DNA of 6,825 nucleotides, taken from NCBI GenBank assembly GCA_031286245.1, contig JAITUO010000019.1, positions 1 to 6,825 on the forward strand, in the 5' to 3' direction. Positions 1 through 5,469 of the stretch are shown one piece after another; within the stretch, counting starts at the first letter, position 1; each line of letters begins with the position of its first letter. The DNA is from Coriobacteriales bacterium (GTDB lineage Bacteria > Actinomycetota > Coriobacteriia > Coriobacteriales > UBA8131). The notes beneath the pieces were generated by a model, which had not been told where the DNA came from, did no database searches, and saw only the letters and a program-made list of their open reading frames with translations. Made by a program: the position numbers and the translations under genes.

Positions 1-455
1 CCGCTGCCTGTTGCCAAGACTTCTCCTCCGCTGATTATCAGGCTGGGCGACTGCGAGAAAATGACAGATGGTATATAGTCACTGCCACTATCACGATCCA
101 TGGTGTTTGTGATCTTGCCCTCTACGACCTCAAAGGATCCCTGACCATTCAGATAGATAAGGGTTAAGACCTCACCTTCGTACTCTGCATTCCAGGTGAC
201 TCGAACATCTGCGGGGATAACTAATTCCAGTATCGCGTCTGCACCAGTAAATGTGCCTTCAACAACGACACTGCCACCGGTGTCAGCTATCGCATCGATC
301 TCGTCCTGAATCTCTGCTTTGATGTCTGCCACACTGGTAGCTCCCGTTATATCGACCGGATTGCTGGCGTGGGCGTTCGTCGGCAAAATCATGAAAAGGG
401 CTATTGCCAGTCCAACAACAGCGAGTAAGGCTATAGACCCAGATTTCTTGATCAT
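1..455 (-). CDS. Secreted beta-helix-like surface protein, N-terminal part only
   Basis: The reading frame opens at ATG 455-453 and stays open to the window edge, giving 151 residues with the C-terminus missing. AGGAGG lies six bases upstream (462-467), which fixes the start. Residues 1-30 form a typical Sec signal peptide: MIKK, then a hydrophobic core of about 20 residues (IALLAVVGLAIALFMIL), then a predicted signal peptidase I site at AHA|S (30/31). The mature part is rich in Asp, Gly, Val, Ile and Ser, with short beta-strand-like stretches such as GGSVVVEGTF and LIISGGEVLA. The second resembles rungs of right-handed beta-helix or pectate-lyase-like surface proteins of Firmicutes. No catalytic motif is visible in the part present. 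Export is well supported; the beta-helix fold is inferred from pattern only, and a binding or adhesive surface role is a guess. The gene diverges from the flavoprotein gene at 1123. Confidence 0.8.
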   Translation of the reverse strand, partial: MIKKSGSIALLAVVGLAIALFMILPTNAHASNPVDITGATSVADIKAEIQDEIDAIADTGGSVVVEGTFTGADAILELVIPADVRVTWNAEYEGEVLTLIYLNGQGSFEVVEGKITNTMDRDSGSDYIPSVIFSQSPSLIISGGEVLATGS

Positions 456-544
456 CGAATTCCTCCTCTTTCCATTTTGTCCCTCCAGTAGTCTGTCGGA
501 CTGCACTTTGCTATAGGCTCCTTGAAGCCGACAGATGCTGTTCC

Positions 545-561
545 TGCTACATGTTGTAGCA
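545..561. promoter_or_regulatory. 17-bp dyad, possible operator of the secreted-protein gene
   Basis: TGCTACA and TGTAGCA are perfect 7-bp inverted arms around a TGT spacer. The dyad lies 90 bp upstream of the start at 455, in the region where a minus-strand promoter would be expected. AT-rich sequence beside it (562-580) could hold a -10 box, for instance TACAAT read on the minus strand, but no good -35 is seen. The size and symmetry fit a dimeric repressor site, although a chance palindrome or small hairpin is equally possible. No regulator gene is present in the window. Confidence 0.25.
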
Positions 562-648
562 ATTGTACATTATTACATAGTTTTGCATGTGGAGTATTCT
601 GTTAGAGTGGTTAGCAATTTAGATATCTGGTCCATCTTCGTTCGAGGC

Positions 649-678
649 TTGACATCTATGAGGTTGTATAGCTTATAA
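649..678 (+). promoter_or_regulatory. Sigma-70/SigA-like promoter, plus strand
   Basis: A perfect -35 hexamer TTGACA (649-654) is followed after 18 bp by TTATAA (673-678), which matches four of six bases of TATAAT. The start point would fall near 685, right at the outer end of the 47-bp inverted repeat (from 687). It could drive a structured small RNA or give the flavoprotein gene a leader of about 440 nt. The match is seen in the sequence; activity is inference. Confidence 0.4.
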
Positions 679-686
679 ATTGGCAA

Positions 687-879
687 TCCTGGGAATTTCC
701 GAGTTTCTGGCCAAAAAGAGCCCTCATGTATGGCTGTTTGGTCTGAAACACCGGATCTGGTTTTCTCCACAATTTAAAAGTGCTGGTAGATGAGTTGTGT
801 GAAAATTCCATGTGTGTGAAACCGATAGAGAACTATACATGAGAGCTCTTTTTGGCCAGAAACTTGGAAATTCCCAGGA
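687..879. repeat. 193-bp element with 47-bp inverted repeats
   Basis: Arm 687-733 and the reverse complement of arm 833-879 agree at 44 of 47 positions, separated by a 99-bp centre. The outer tip starts TCCTGGGAATTTCC and the inner part includes TTTCTGGCCAAAAAGAG. Differences pair 701 with 865, 722 with 844 and 732 with 834. In plus-strand RNA these are G-U, C-A and G-U, so 46 of 47 positions could pair. Identity stops abruptly at both ends of the arms. No clear target-site duplication is seen beyond a trivial AA on each side, and no transposase frame fits inside. Possibilities are a MITE-like non-autonomous mobile element or a long hairpin RNA or leader. The repeat is certain; its nature is not. 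Confidence 0.85.
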
Positions 880-921
880 AATGGTTTAATCAAGCACAGA
901 AAGTGGAGGCGTGGGAGGTAT

Positions 922-999
922 ATCGATAGATTAGTGCGTCTCAGGCGGTAGGTAGTGTATGTGAAGGTGAGCCGTAGAGAAAATCGGTAGATACGTGCG
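922..999 (+). repeat. Imperfect 17-bp direct repeat
   Basis: ATCGATAGATTAGTGCG (922-938) and ATCGGTAGATACGTGCG (983-999) agree at 14 of 17 positions and start 61 bp apart, roughly six helical turns. Both lie upstream of the flavoprotein gene. This could be a pair of protein-binding sites or a decayed duplication; the evidence is weak. Confidence 0.3.
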
Positions 1000-1122
1000 A
1001 CTTTTTGAAAAATTCGCAATTCCATGACAAATCGTTTACAATTGCCTTTACAGGATTTCAGGTAAAAGTTAAATCATTGACAAAAGCATTAAAAGTTCAA
1101 AAAGTCTTCGTAAGGAGGAAAC

Positions 1123-2808
1123 ATGGGATTGAGTAAAGACACATTAGATCGTCGGAGCTTTCTCAAAGGTGCCGCTCTTGTTGGTGGTACAGCAGCTCTG
1201 ACCGGACTGGTAGGCTGTGAGCCGGCGGAACCGCCGGAAGAGGAGTCTACTGAGCCCAAGGTAGAGATCCCGGAATGGATGCCGAAATGGGACGAGAGTA
1301 CTGATGTCGTAGTAATCGGTTTTGGTGGAGCAGGTCTCTGCGCTGCTGTCGAAGCCTACGAGCAGGGTGTTGATGTCATCGTCTTTGAGAAGTCACCGAT
1401 CGCCGATGGTGGCAGTACGGGTTGCTCTTCTGGAAGCATCCATACTGCACCGAAGTCAAATCCACAGGAATGGATCGAGAAGATCATGCGCGGCAGCTTT
1501 GGCACAGTCGACCGACCGACTGTCGAAAAGATGGTCAACCATGCCATGGAGACACCGGATTGGTTCGACAAAGTCAATATTCCAGTCGAATGGGGTGCTA
1601 TGGGCAACCCCAGTGTTACTCGCCCAGCTTCCAGTACAGGTCGCATTGTCGGTTACGAAGGCAATGAAGGCCGCTTCCTATGGCAGGGGCTCTTGAAGGG
1701 CGCTGATGATCGGAAGATCGATTACCGTCTGAATACCCCGGTCACCGAGCTGGTGCAACATCCCTTCACCAAAGAGATCCTGGGTGTCAAGATTAAAGAG
1801 AGTGGCGGCACTGGTGCCGAGAAGATCATCAAAGCCAACAAAGGTGTGGTAATGGCTTGCGGCGGTTACGGTGGCAGCCCGGAGCGGCAATACCAATACA
1901 ACCACCCCGGTATCTACCTCTGGCCGTGGGGCACACCATATAACGAAGGCGATGGTTTTGACTTTTCTTTCAGCGTTGGCGCTGACATCTGGCACATGGA
2001 TGGTTGCGAGTACTCAGCGGTAGCTTTCCGCCTGGCTTCCGAAGAAGCCGGGGCTTCGATCAGTACGGATGCCACAGCCGGAATCACACCTTACAACCAC
2101 ATCTTCGTGAACAGGCAAGGCGAACGCTTCATGAACGAAGCCAAGAGCATGAACCACGACATTGAGTCCAAGCCGGTTGAGGATTTCAGTGCTTCAGAGA
2201 GTGACTTCATCAACCTGCCGTTCTTCATGGTGTTTGATAAAACGATGTTTGATGCCAAACCGCTGTATATCGGCTCGGGCCGTTCAGGTATCATCAACAC
2301 CTACGCAGGTGTCCAAAAACTTTGCGATTGGGGCCCAGACAACGCCAAGGCCCTGTCGAAAGGCTGGATCTTCCAGGGCGATACCTTAGAAGAACTAGCT
2401 GCCAAGATCAAAGGCACAACTCCAGCTAATGTTGCTGTCAATGGTATTAATGCAGAAGGCTTGAAAGCATCAGTCGCCAGCTTTAACAAGTTTGCCGAGA
2501 CCGGTGAGGACCTGGAGTTCGGTCGTGCCGCCAGGAACATGGACACAATTGTCACCCCACCCTTCTATGCCATCGAGATGACTGTATCCAACATCAACAC
2601 CCAGGGCGGTGCCAGGCGTGATGGTGACTGCCAGGTCTTAAACACCAAGCGGGAGAAGATCGGCCGCCTGTTCAGCGCAGGTGAATTTGGCTCCATCAAC
2701 GGTTTTGTCTATGTTTATGGCAATATCTTTGAGGCTTTGACCTCTGGGCGTGTTGCTGGTCACAACGCTGCTGTCCTGGACAGCTGGGATCCGGATGACA
2801 AGTACTAA
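1123..2808 (+). CDS. Tat-exported lipoprotein FAD-dependent oxidoreductase (FAD_binding_2 family)
   Basis: This 561-residue flavoprotein is preceded by AAGGAGG at 1112-1118. The N-terminus carries a twin-arginine motif (DRRSFLK, R10-R11), a short hydrophobic stretch and a lipobox LVGC (29-32), followed by a Pro/Glu-rich linker to about residue 55. It should therefore be folded with its cofactor, exported by Tat and anchored by a lipid on Cys32. The FAD-binding Rossmann motif is VVVIGFGGAGLCAA (62-75), with the ribose-binding acidic residue at E89. GGSTGCSSGS (96-105), ACGGYGG (245-251) and the C-terminal SAGEFGS...GNIFEALTSGRVAG segment (518-546) complete the flavin site. A mobile cap domain occupies roughly 320-475. 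It resembles fumarate-, urocanate- and related enoate-reductase flavoprotein subunits, but has no haem CxxCH and no covalent-FMN domain. The usual HHTMGG active-site motif is INTQGG (491-496) and the usual NRLGGN Arg is absent, whereas the RF(M)NE Arg (R335) remains. A different substrate is likely. Confidence 0.9.
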   Translation: MGLSKDTLDRRSFLKGAALVGGTAALTGLVGCEPAEPPEEESTEPKVEIPEWMPKWDESTDVVVIGFGGAGLCAAVEAYEQGVDVIVFEKSPIADGGSTGCSSGSIHTAPKSNPQEWIEKIMRGSFGTVDRPTVEKMVNHAMETPDWFDKVNIPVEWGAMGNPSVTRPASSTGRIVGYEGNEGRFLWQGLLKGADDRKIDYRLNTPVTELVQHPFTKEILGVKIKESGGTGAEKIIKANKGVVMACGGYGGSPERQYQYNHPGIYLWPWGTPYNEGDGFDFSFSVGADIWHMDGCEYSAVAFRLASEEAGASISTDATAGITPYNHIFVNRQGERFMNEAKSMNHDIESKPVEDFSASESDFINLPFFMVFDKTMFDAKPLYIGSGRSGIINTYAGVQKLCDWGPDNAKALSKGWIFQGDTLEELAAKIKGTTPANVAVNGINAEGLKASVASFNKFAETGEDLEFGRAARNMDTIVTPPFYAIEMTVSNINTQGGARRDGDCQVLNTKREKIGRLFSAGEFGSINGFVYVYGNIFEALTSGRVAGHNAAVLDSWDPDDKY

Positions 2809-2830
2809 AGATCCGGATGACAAGTACTAA
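2788..2830 (+). repeat. 22-bp tandem duplication across the flavoprotein stop codon
   Basis: The 21 bases 2788-2808, which encode the final codons (DPDDKY and TAA, in the gene's frame), are repeated exactly at 2810-2830, a 22-bp period. The first copy's stop is used, so the second copy is untranslated and sits in another frame. This looks like a recent slippage or small duplication without effect on the protein. It begins with the palindromic-looking GATCCGGATG. Confidence 0.95.
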
Positions 2831-2881
2831 GAGCCATTTCGCTGGTCTCACGTAGCCAGCAAGTAGATTTATTCAGTAAAC

Positions 2882-2915
2882 AAGACACCGCCGCCTCATT
2901 GGGCGGCGGTGTCTT
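2882..2915. terminator. Strong bidirectional intrinsic terminator
   Basis: A perfect 14-bp stem, AAGACACCGCCGCC (2882-2895) with GGCGGCGGTGTCTT (2902-2915), closes a six-base loop. Arm-end Ts continue into TTTACTAATATAT on the plus side. Read on the minus strand the stem is followed by TCTTGTTTAC. It lies between two convergent genes, 74 bp after the flavoprotein stop and 33 bp beyond the end of the papain-like gene, so it probably ends transcripts from both sides. The T tracts are short, but the stem is very stable. Confidence 0.85.
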
Positions 2916-2947
2916 TACTAATATATCAAGTACCAACCAGGCAAGCC

Positions 2948-3547
2948 TTAAGCATAGGACAAAGCTGTAGCCTGTGGGTTAACAAGCCGGCTGAGGTTGC
3001 CTGTGTAGTACAGTTCCAATCCACTCATGCTCATGAAATCATCCGGTAGATAAAATGAACTCTGCTTAGTCAAAGGTACTGCTTGAATCTGGTCTAAGAC
3101 CTCTGATACGAAATGTGAGCAGAAATAGCGGTCCTTCAGATGTAACTTGATTCGCATATAACAGAACAACAGTCCTAGATAGCTGAACTTATAATGATGC
3201 GAGCGTTTGACATGCTCCTCCAGTATTGCTTTGGCTTGTATGTATTTCTCCGTCGATACCTCGACTCGGTACAGTTCACAAGGTATTTCTTTGGTCTTGA
3301 AAGTCGGGTGTTTACGCGGCAGTTCAGTTCGGAAACCTTTCAGTACAAAACTGAAGAATGTCCAGTCGGAGTCACTGATACCGATCGAAGCATGACTATA
3401 TTTACTTTGGGATAAGAAGCGATAAAACCTTGAGAAGCGGTCAGGATAACGTACCAGCAATACATAGACGTATTGCTTCTGGTCGACTGAGGTCTTCGCA
3501 ATCCGCTCATCTAGCTTGTATGATTGGGTTTTACGCATGCGGTACAT
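2948..3547 (-). CDS. Permuted papain-like (YiiX/YaeF-type NlpC/P60 superfamily) hydrolase
   Basis: This is a 199-residue cytosolic-looking protein without signal peptide or TM segment. Two motifs suggest the circularly permuted NlpC/P60 fold: an N-terminal His in YSHASIGI (H52) and a later Cys in RYFCSHFVSEVL (C143) that begins the nucleophile helix. That His-before-Cys order is the hallmark of YiiX/YaeF/LRAT-like proteins. Members of this group are amidases, thioesterases or acyltransferases, but the substrate is unknown here. The start at ATG 3547-3545 has GAGG five bases upstream; an ATG three codons inside is an alternative. An in-frame stop lies nine codons upstream of the chosen start. 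A different minus-strand frame (about 3729-3511, no ATG before 3678) overlaps the start and encodes plausible helical sequence such as LFEKFYDLSEYLARL, so a frameshifted longer N-terminus cannot be excluded. The gene and its upstream DNA are AT-richer than both flanking genes, a possible sign of different origin. It converges on the flavoprotein gene. Confidence 0.7.
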   Translation of the reverse strand: MYRMRKTQSYKLDERIAKTSVDQKQYVYVLLVRYPDRFSRFYRFLSQSKYSHASIGISDSDWTFFSFVLKGFRTELPRKHPTFKTKEIPCELYRVEVSTEKYIQAKAILEEHVKRSHHYKFSYLGLLFCYMRIKLHLKDRYFCSHFVSEVLDQIQAVPLTKQSSFYLPDDFMSMSGLELYYTGNLSRLVNPQATALSYA

Positions 3548-3730
3548 TGTATCCTCAATCTCGCCAGATACTCAGACAAATCATAGAATTTCTCAAATAG
3601 TGTTGCATAAGCGTGAAGTTTACTGCCTGCTGACCAATAGAGTGTCGAAAAAAGGCGATTGTCTAGCAGGGTATACATGGTTTTATCCACATGAAAAAAA
3701 GACGAGAAAGGCAAGCTACTGAATACCAAC

Positions 3731-3759
3731 CTGCCAAGAGTTTGGTGATGTGATATAAA
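3731..3759 (+). promoter_or_regulatory. Candidate extended -10 promoter for the URO-D-like gene
   Basis: TATAAA (3754-3759) is preceded by TGA (3751-3753), an extended -10 TGn element. CTGCCA (3731-3736) lies 17 bp upstream and matches TTGACA at four positions. The start would be near 3766, giving a leader of about 60 nt to the ATG at 3826. The spacing is right and it is the best match in the gap, but this is unproven. Confidence 0.45.
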
Positions 3760-3825
3760 GAGAGATGATTCTGGATCAGGGAACTATTGAATAATAGTAG
3801 TGCGTTCGATAAAGGAGAGTGGATC

Positions 3826-4806
3826 ATGCTAACACCAAGGCAGAATTTTATGGAGGTATTGCGCGGCGGTAATCCGGATCGGTTTGTCAATCAGTTCGAG
3901 TTTTTCGTCATGGTGCCCGGCCCGGGGATGTTTGGAGCATTTCCGGAACCTGGCGGTGAGGCGGTCGATGGCTGGGGTGTGACGACCCGCTGGCCGGAAG
4001 GGGTCATTACGCCTTTTCCGGTTCATGATGATGAGCACAGGGTGGTGAAGGACATCACCAAGTGGAAAGAAGTCGTCAAGCATCCGCAACTATATTATTC
4101 CGATGAAGAGTGGGCTGAGGCGGTCGCTATTGCCGATGGCGTCGATCGCAACGAGCATTTCGTGGCAACGATCACATTTCCCGGTTTCTTTGAGTTGTTG
4201 CATTACCTGATGAGCATCGAGGAAGCCCTGGCCAACTATGTGTTGTATCCGACGGAAATGAAAGAGATAATTGACTACTATCTGCAATACCTGATCAAGC
4301 AATCCGACGAAATCGCTAAACATACCCGACCGGACATGCTGTTGTTCTCAGATGATTTGGGCACCCAGATCAGCTCGTTTATCTCGCCAGCCATGTTCAG
4401 AGAGTTTTTCCTGGATGCCTATAAAACGCTGTTCAAGCATTGGCGCGACAATGGTGTGGAAATCATCTACCTGCACAATGACAGCTATTCCGCGAATCTG
4501 GTGCCTATGTATATCGAGGCTGGTATCGATATCTGGCAAGGCCCATTGACAACCAACAACGTACCTGAGCTGGTCAAGCAATATGGCGGTCAAATATCAT
4601 TCATGGGCGATATCGACAGTGGTGTCGTGGATTCTCCCGATTGGACCCCAGAGTTAATCGAGCGCGAGGTCAGGCGGGCTTGCGAGAACAATGGCAAGTT
4701 GTATTTCGTCCCCAGCATGACAATGGCTGGTCCTCCGACGCTGTACGATGGTGTGCTGGAAAGCATCATCGAGAACATCGACAAGATGTCGGCTGAGATG
4801 TTTTAG
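3826..4806 (+). CDS. Uroporphyrinogen-decarboxylase-like (URO-D/MtaA superfamily) protein
   Basis: This 326-residue protein starts at ATG 3826, preceded by AAAGGAGAG (3811-3819). The frame is open back to a TTG at 3787, but that start has no ribosome site, so the 13 extra residues are rejected. The N-terminal LTPRQNFMEVLRGGNPDR, the central FSDDLGTQ (174-181) with SPAMFREFFLDAYK, the YLHNDSYSANLVPMYIEAGIDIWQ region (215-238) and FMGDIDSG (259-266) follow the URO-D TIM-barrel pattern. The superfamily includes haem-pathway UroD and Zn-dependent methylcobamide:thiol methyltransferases (MtaA and MtbA types) of anaerobes. The usual HxCG zinc motif is HND here (217-219), and the later Cys ligand is missing; the protein has a single Cys (C286 in RRACENN). 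Thus zinc-thiol methyl transfer of the MtaA kind looks unlikely. No haem-biosynthesis gene or corrinoid protein is adjacent, so a true UroD role is also doubtful. It is probably monocistronic. Confidence 0.85.
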   Translation: MLTPRQNFMEVLRGGNPDRFVNQFEFFVMVPGPGMFGAFPEPGGEAVDGWGVTTRWPEGVITPFPVHDDEHRVVKDITKWKEVVKHPQLYYSDEEWAEAVAIADGVDRNEHFVATITFPGFFELLHYLMSIEEALANYVLYPTEMKEIIDYYLQYLIKQSDEIAKHTRPDMLLFSDDLGTQISSFISPAMFREFFLDAYKTLFKHWRDNGVEIIYLHNDSYSANLVPMYIEAGIDIWQGPLTTNNVPELVKQYGGQISFMGDIDSGVVDSPDWTPELIEREVRRACENNGKLYFVPSMTMAGPPTLYDGVLESIIENIDKMSAEMF

Positions 4807-4835
4807 GAATTTCTAGCGGGTGTGTTACGAAAGCC

Positions 4836-4947
4836 TTACGCCGGGATCCAGCAATCTGCCAGGCCCCGGTGTTTTAAGCCGGGGTCCAGCAATTTGCCGG
4901 GTCCCGGTGTTTAAGCCGGGGTTCAGCAATTTGCCGGGTCCCGGCAT
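4836..4947. repeat. Three 37/38-bp GC-rich tandem repeats
   Basis: The units are 4836-4873, 4874-4910 and 4911-4947, with core GCCGGGGTCCAGCAATTTGCC and end CCCGGTGT. Units 2 and 3 differ at three positions (one in the core, two at the tail); unit 1 differs from unit 2 at five and carries one extra T. Unit junctions form hairpins, CCCCGG (4864-4869) with CCGGGG (4879-4884) and CCCGG (4903-4907) with CCGGG (4916-4920). They fill the gap between convergent genes and are probably read into from both sides. They may belong to a dispersed intergenic repeat family or have grown by duplication of a terminator hairpin. Confidence 0.9.
4915..4945. terminator. Probable terminator inside the third repeat unit
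   Basis: GCCGGG (4915-4920) can pair with CCCGGC (4940-4945) around a 19-base loop, and ATTTATT follows on the plus strand. A competing compact GCCGGGTCCCGGC palindrome sits at 4933-4945. The position is between the ends of convergent genes (4806 and 4957), where termination is expected on both strands. The loop is large and there is no real T run, so efficiency is uncertain. Confidence 0.35.
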
Positions 4948-4956
4948 TTATTACCT

Positions 4957-5391
4957 TTAGTTTTTCTTGGGGTGCTTCTTTTTCTTGGAGTCCACTCCGG
5001 TGATCAAACCAAGAATTGCCGTGACAATACTGATGATGATACTAGCCACCAGAGCAGAGAAAAAGTTTGCGATAACAAAGCCAGTGTCAAAGAAAGTGTT
5101 CGACAGCCAGCTGGCCAGGTAAAGCATCAAGACGTTGATGACCAGGGCAAAGATGCCGAGGGTGATGATCGTGATTGGTAGGGAGATAACCTGAAGTATC
5201 GGTTTGAAAAAGGTGTTTACCAAGGCCAGTACAGCAGAGAAGATCAAAGTAGGGATAAGAACGCTGCTGCCCAGGATGCCAGGTGCGTTTAAACTGAAGC
5301 CGCTGTCGATGAATCCAATACCCGGTACTATTGTGAATGCCGCAGCTACCGCGACAACGGTGATCAGCCAGATTCCTATCAGTTTGCCCAT
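4957..5391 (-). CDS. YvlD-like / phage-holin-4 superfamily four-TM membrane protein
   Basis: This is a 144-residue integral membrane protein. AGGAGG lies a few bases before ATG 5391-5389. Hydrophobic segments are at about 4-23, 40-58, 72-96 and 108-131, followed by a lysine-rich cytoplasmic tail (KKKKHPKK). The ALVNTFFKPIL stretch (56-66), LPITIITLGIFALVINVLML (71-90) and the length match the YvlD family (Pfam Phage_holin_4_2). Despite that name, chromosomal members are not lysis holins in most cases. Bacillus yvlD sits in an envelope-stress operon, so an envelope-related role is plausible but unproven. It is the second gene after the aminotransferase on the minus strand with a 77-bp gap of repeats, so co-transcription is likely. 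No phage genes are nearby. Confidence 0.88.
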   Translation of the reverse strand: MGKLIGIWLITVVAVAAAFTIVPGIGFIDSGFSLNAPGILGSSVLIPTLIFSAVLALVNTFFKPILQVISLPITIITLGIFALVINVLMLYLASWLSNTFFDTGFVIANFFSALVASIIISIVTAILGLITGVDSKKKKHPKKN

Positions 5392-5401
5392 ACTGTCCTC
5401 C

Positions 5402-5469
5402 TAATCGTACTGTTTTGCTAATCGAGCTGTTTTGCTAATCGTGCTGTTTTGCTAATCGAGCTGTTTTGC
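5402..5469 (-). repeat. Four 17-bp tandem repeats between two co-directional genes
   Basis: On the minus strand the unit is GCAAAACAGCTCGATTA, present four times head to tail (5453-5469, 5436-5452, 5419-5435, 5402-5418). The copies vary only at two central positions: CT, CA, CT, TA. The array begins in the aminotransferase stop codon and ends where the downstream ribosome site starts. The TAG at each unit junction recurs in all three frames because 17 is not a multiple of three, so readthrough ribosomes would stop at once. The next stretch, TAGGAGGACAG, matches the unit start TAGCAAAACAG at eight of 11 bases, suggesting a fifth decayed unit that contains the ribosome site. Confidence 0.95.

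Larger units (their letters stand above)
456..1122. other. 667-bp divergent intergenic region without a convincing gene
   Basis: This gap separates the minus-strand secreted protein from the plus-strand flavoprotein. Open frames inside it lack ribosome sites and their translations look like nothing known. It holds a 17-bp dyad (545-561), a plus-strand promoter-like pair (649-678), a 193-bp element bounded by 47-bp inverted repeats (687-879), and a loose 17-bp direct repeat (922-938 and 983-999). Close to the flavoprotein gene are a weak promoter candidate, TTTACA (1047-1052) with TTAAAT (1069-1074) at 16-bp spacing, and an isolated TTGACA (1077-1082). The latter has no good -10 and would place the RNA start on the ribosome site, so it is less likely to be used. 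AAGGAGG at 1112-1118 serves the gene at 1123. Confidence 0.7.

Noticed and set aside
319..516. Plus-strand 65-codon open frame
   Set aside because: It lies antisense to the signal-peptide part of the secreted-protein gene, which has a good ribosome site and sensible composition.
573..1025. Two minus-strand open frames (573-770 and 774-1025)
   Set aside because: They run through the inverted repeat, lack ribosome sites, and their translations show no recognisable domain.
1077..1105. TTGACA at 1077 as the flavoprotein promoter
   Set aside because: The best -10 at correct spacing is AAAAGT, and the RNA would start on the ribosome site.
1356..2823. Several frames of 60-124 codons inside and opposite the flavoprotein gene
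   Set aside because: They are shadows of a clearly coding 561-codon frame with full FAD motifs.
3194..3722. Plus-strand frames opposite the papain-like gene (3194-3415, 3516-3722)
   Set aside because: No ribosome site or recognisable motif; the opposite strand carries the His and Cys motifs of the family.
3787..3825. Upstream TTG start of the URO-D-like gene
   Set aside because: No ribosome site; the ATG at 3826 has AAAGGAGAG at proper distance and matches the usual family N-terminus.
4957..5391. Phage lysis holin
   Set aside because: The sequence matches the chromosomal YvlD-type family and there are no endolysin or other phage genes nearby.
5402..5469. CRISPR-like array
   Set aside because: The 17-bp repeats are directly abutting with no spacers and no cas genes are present.
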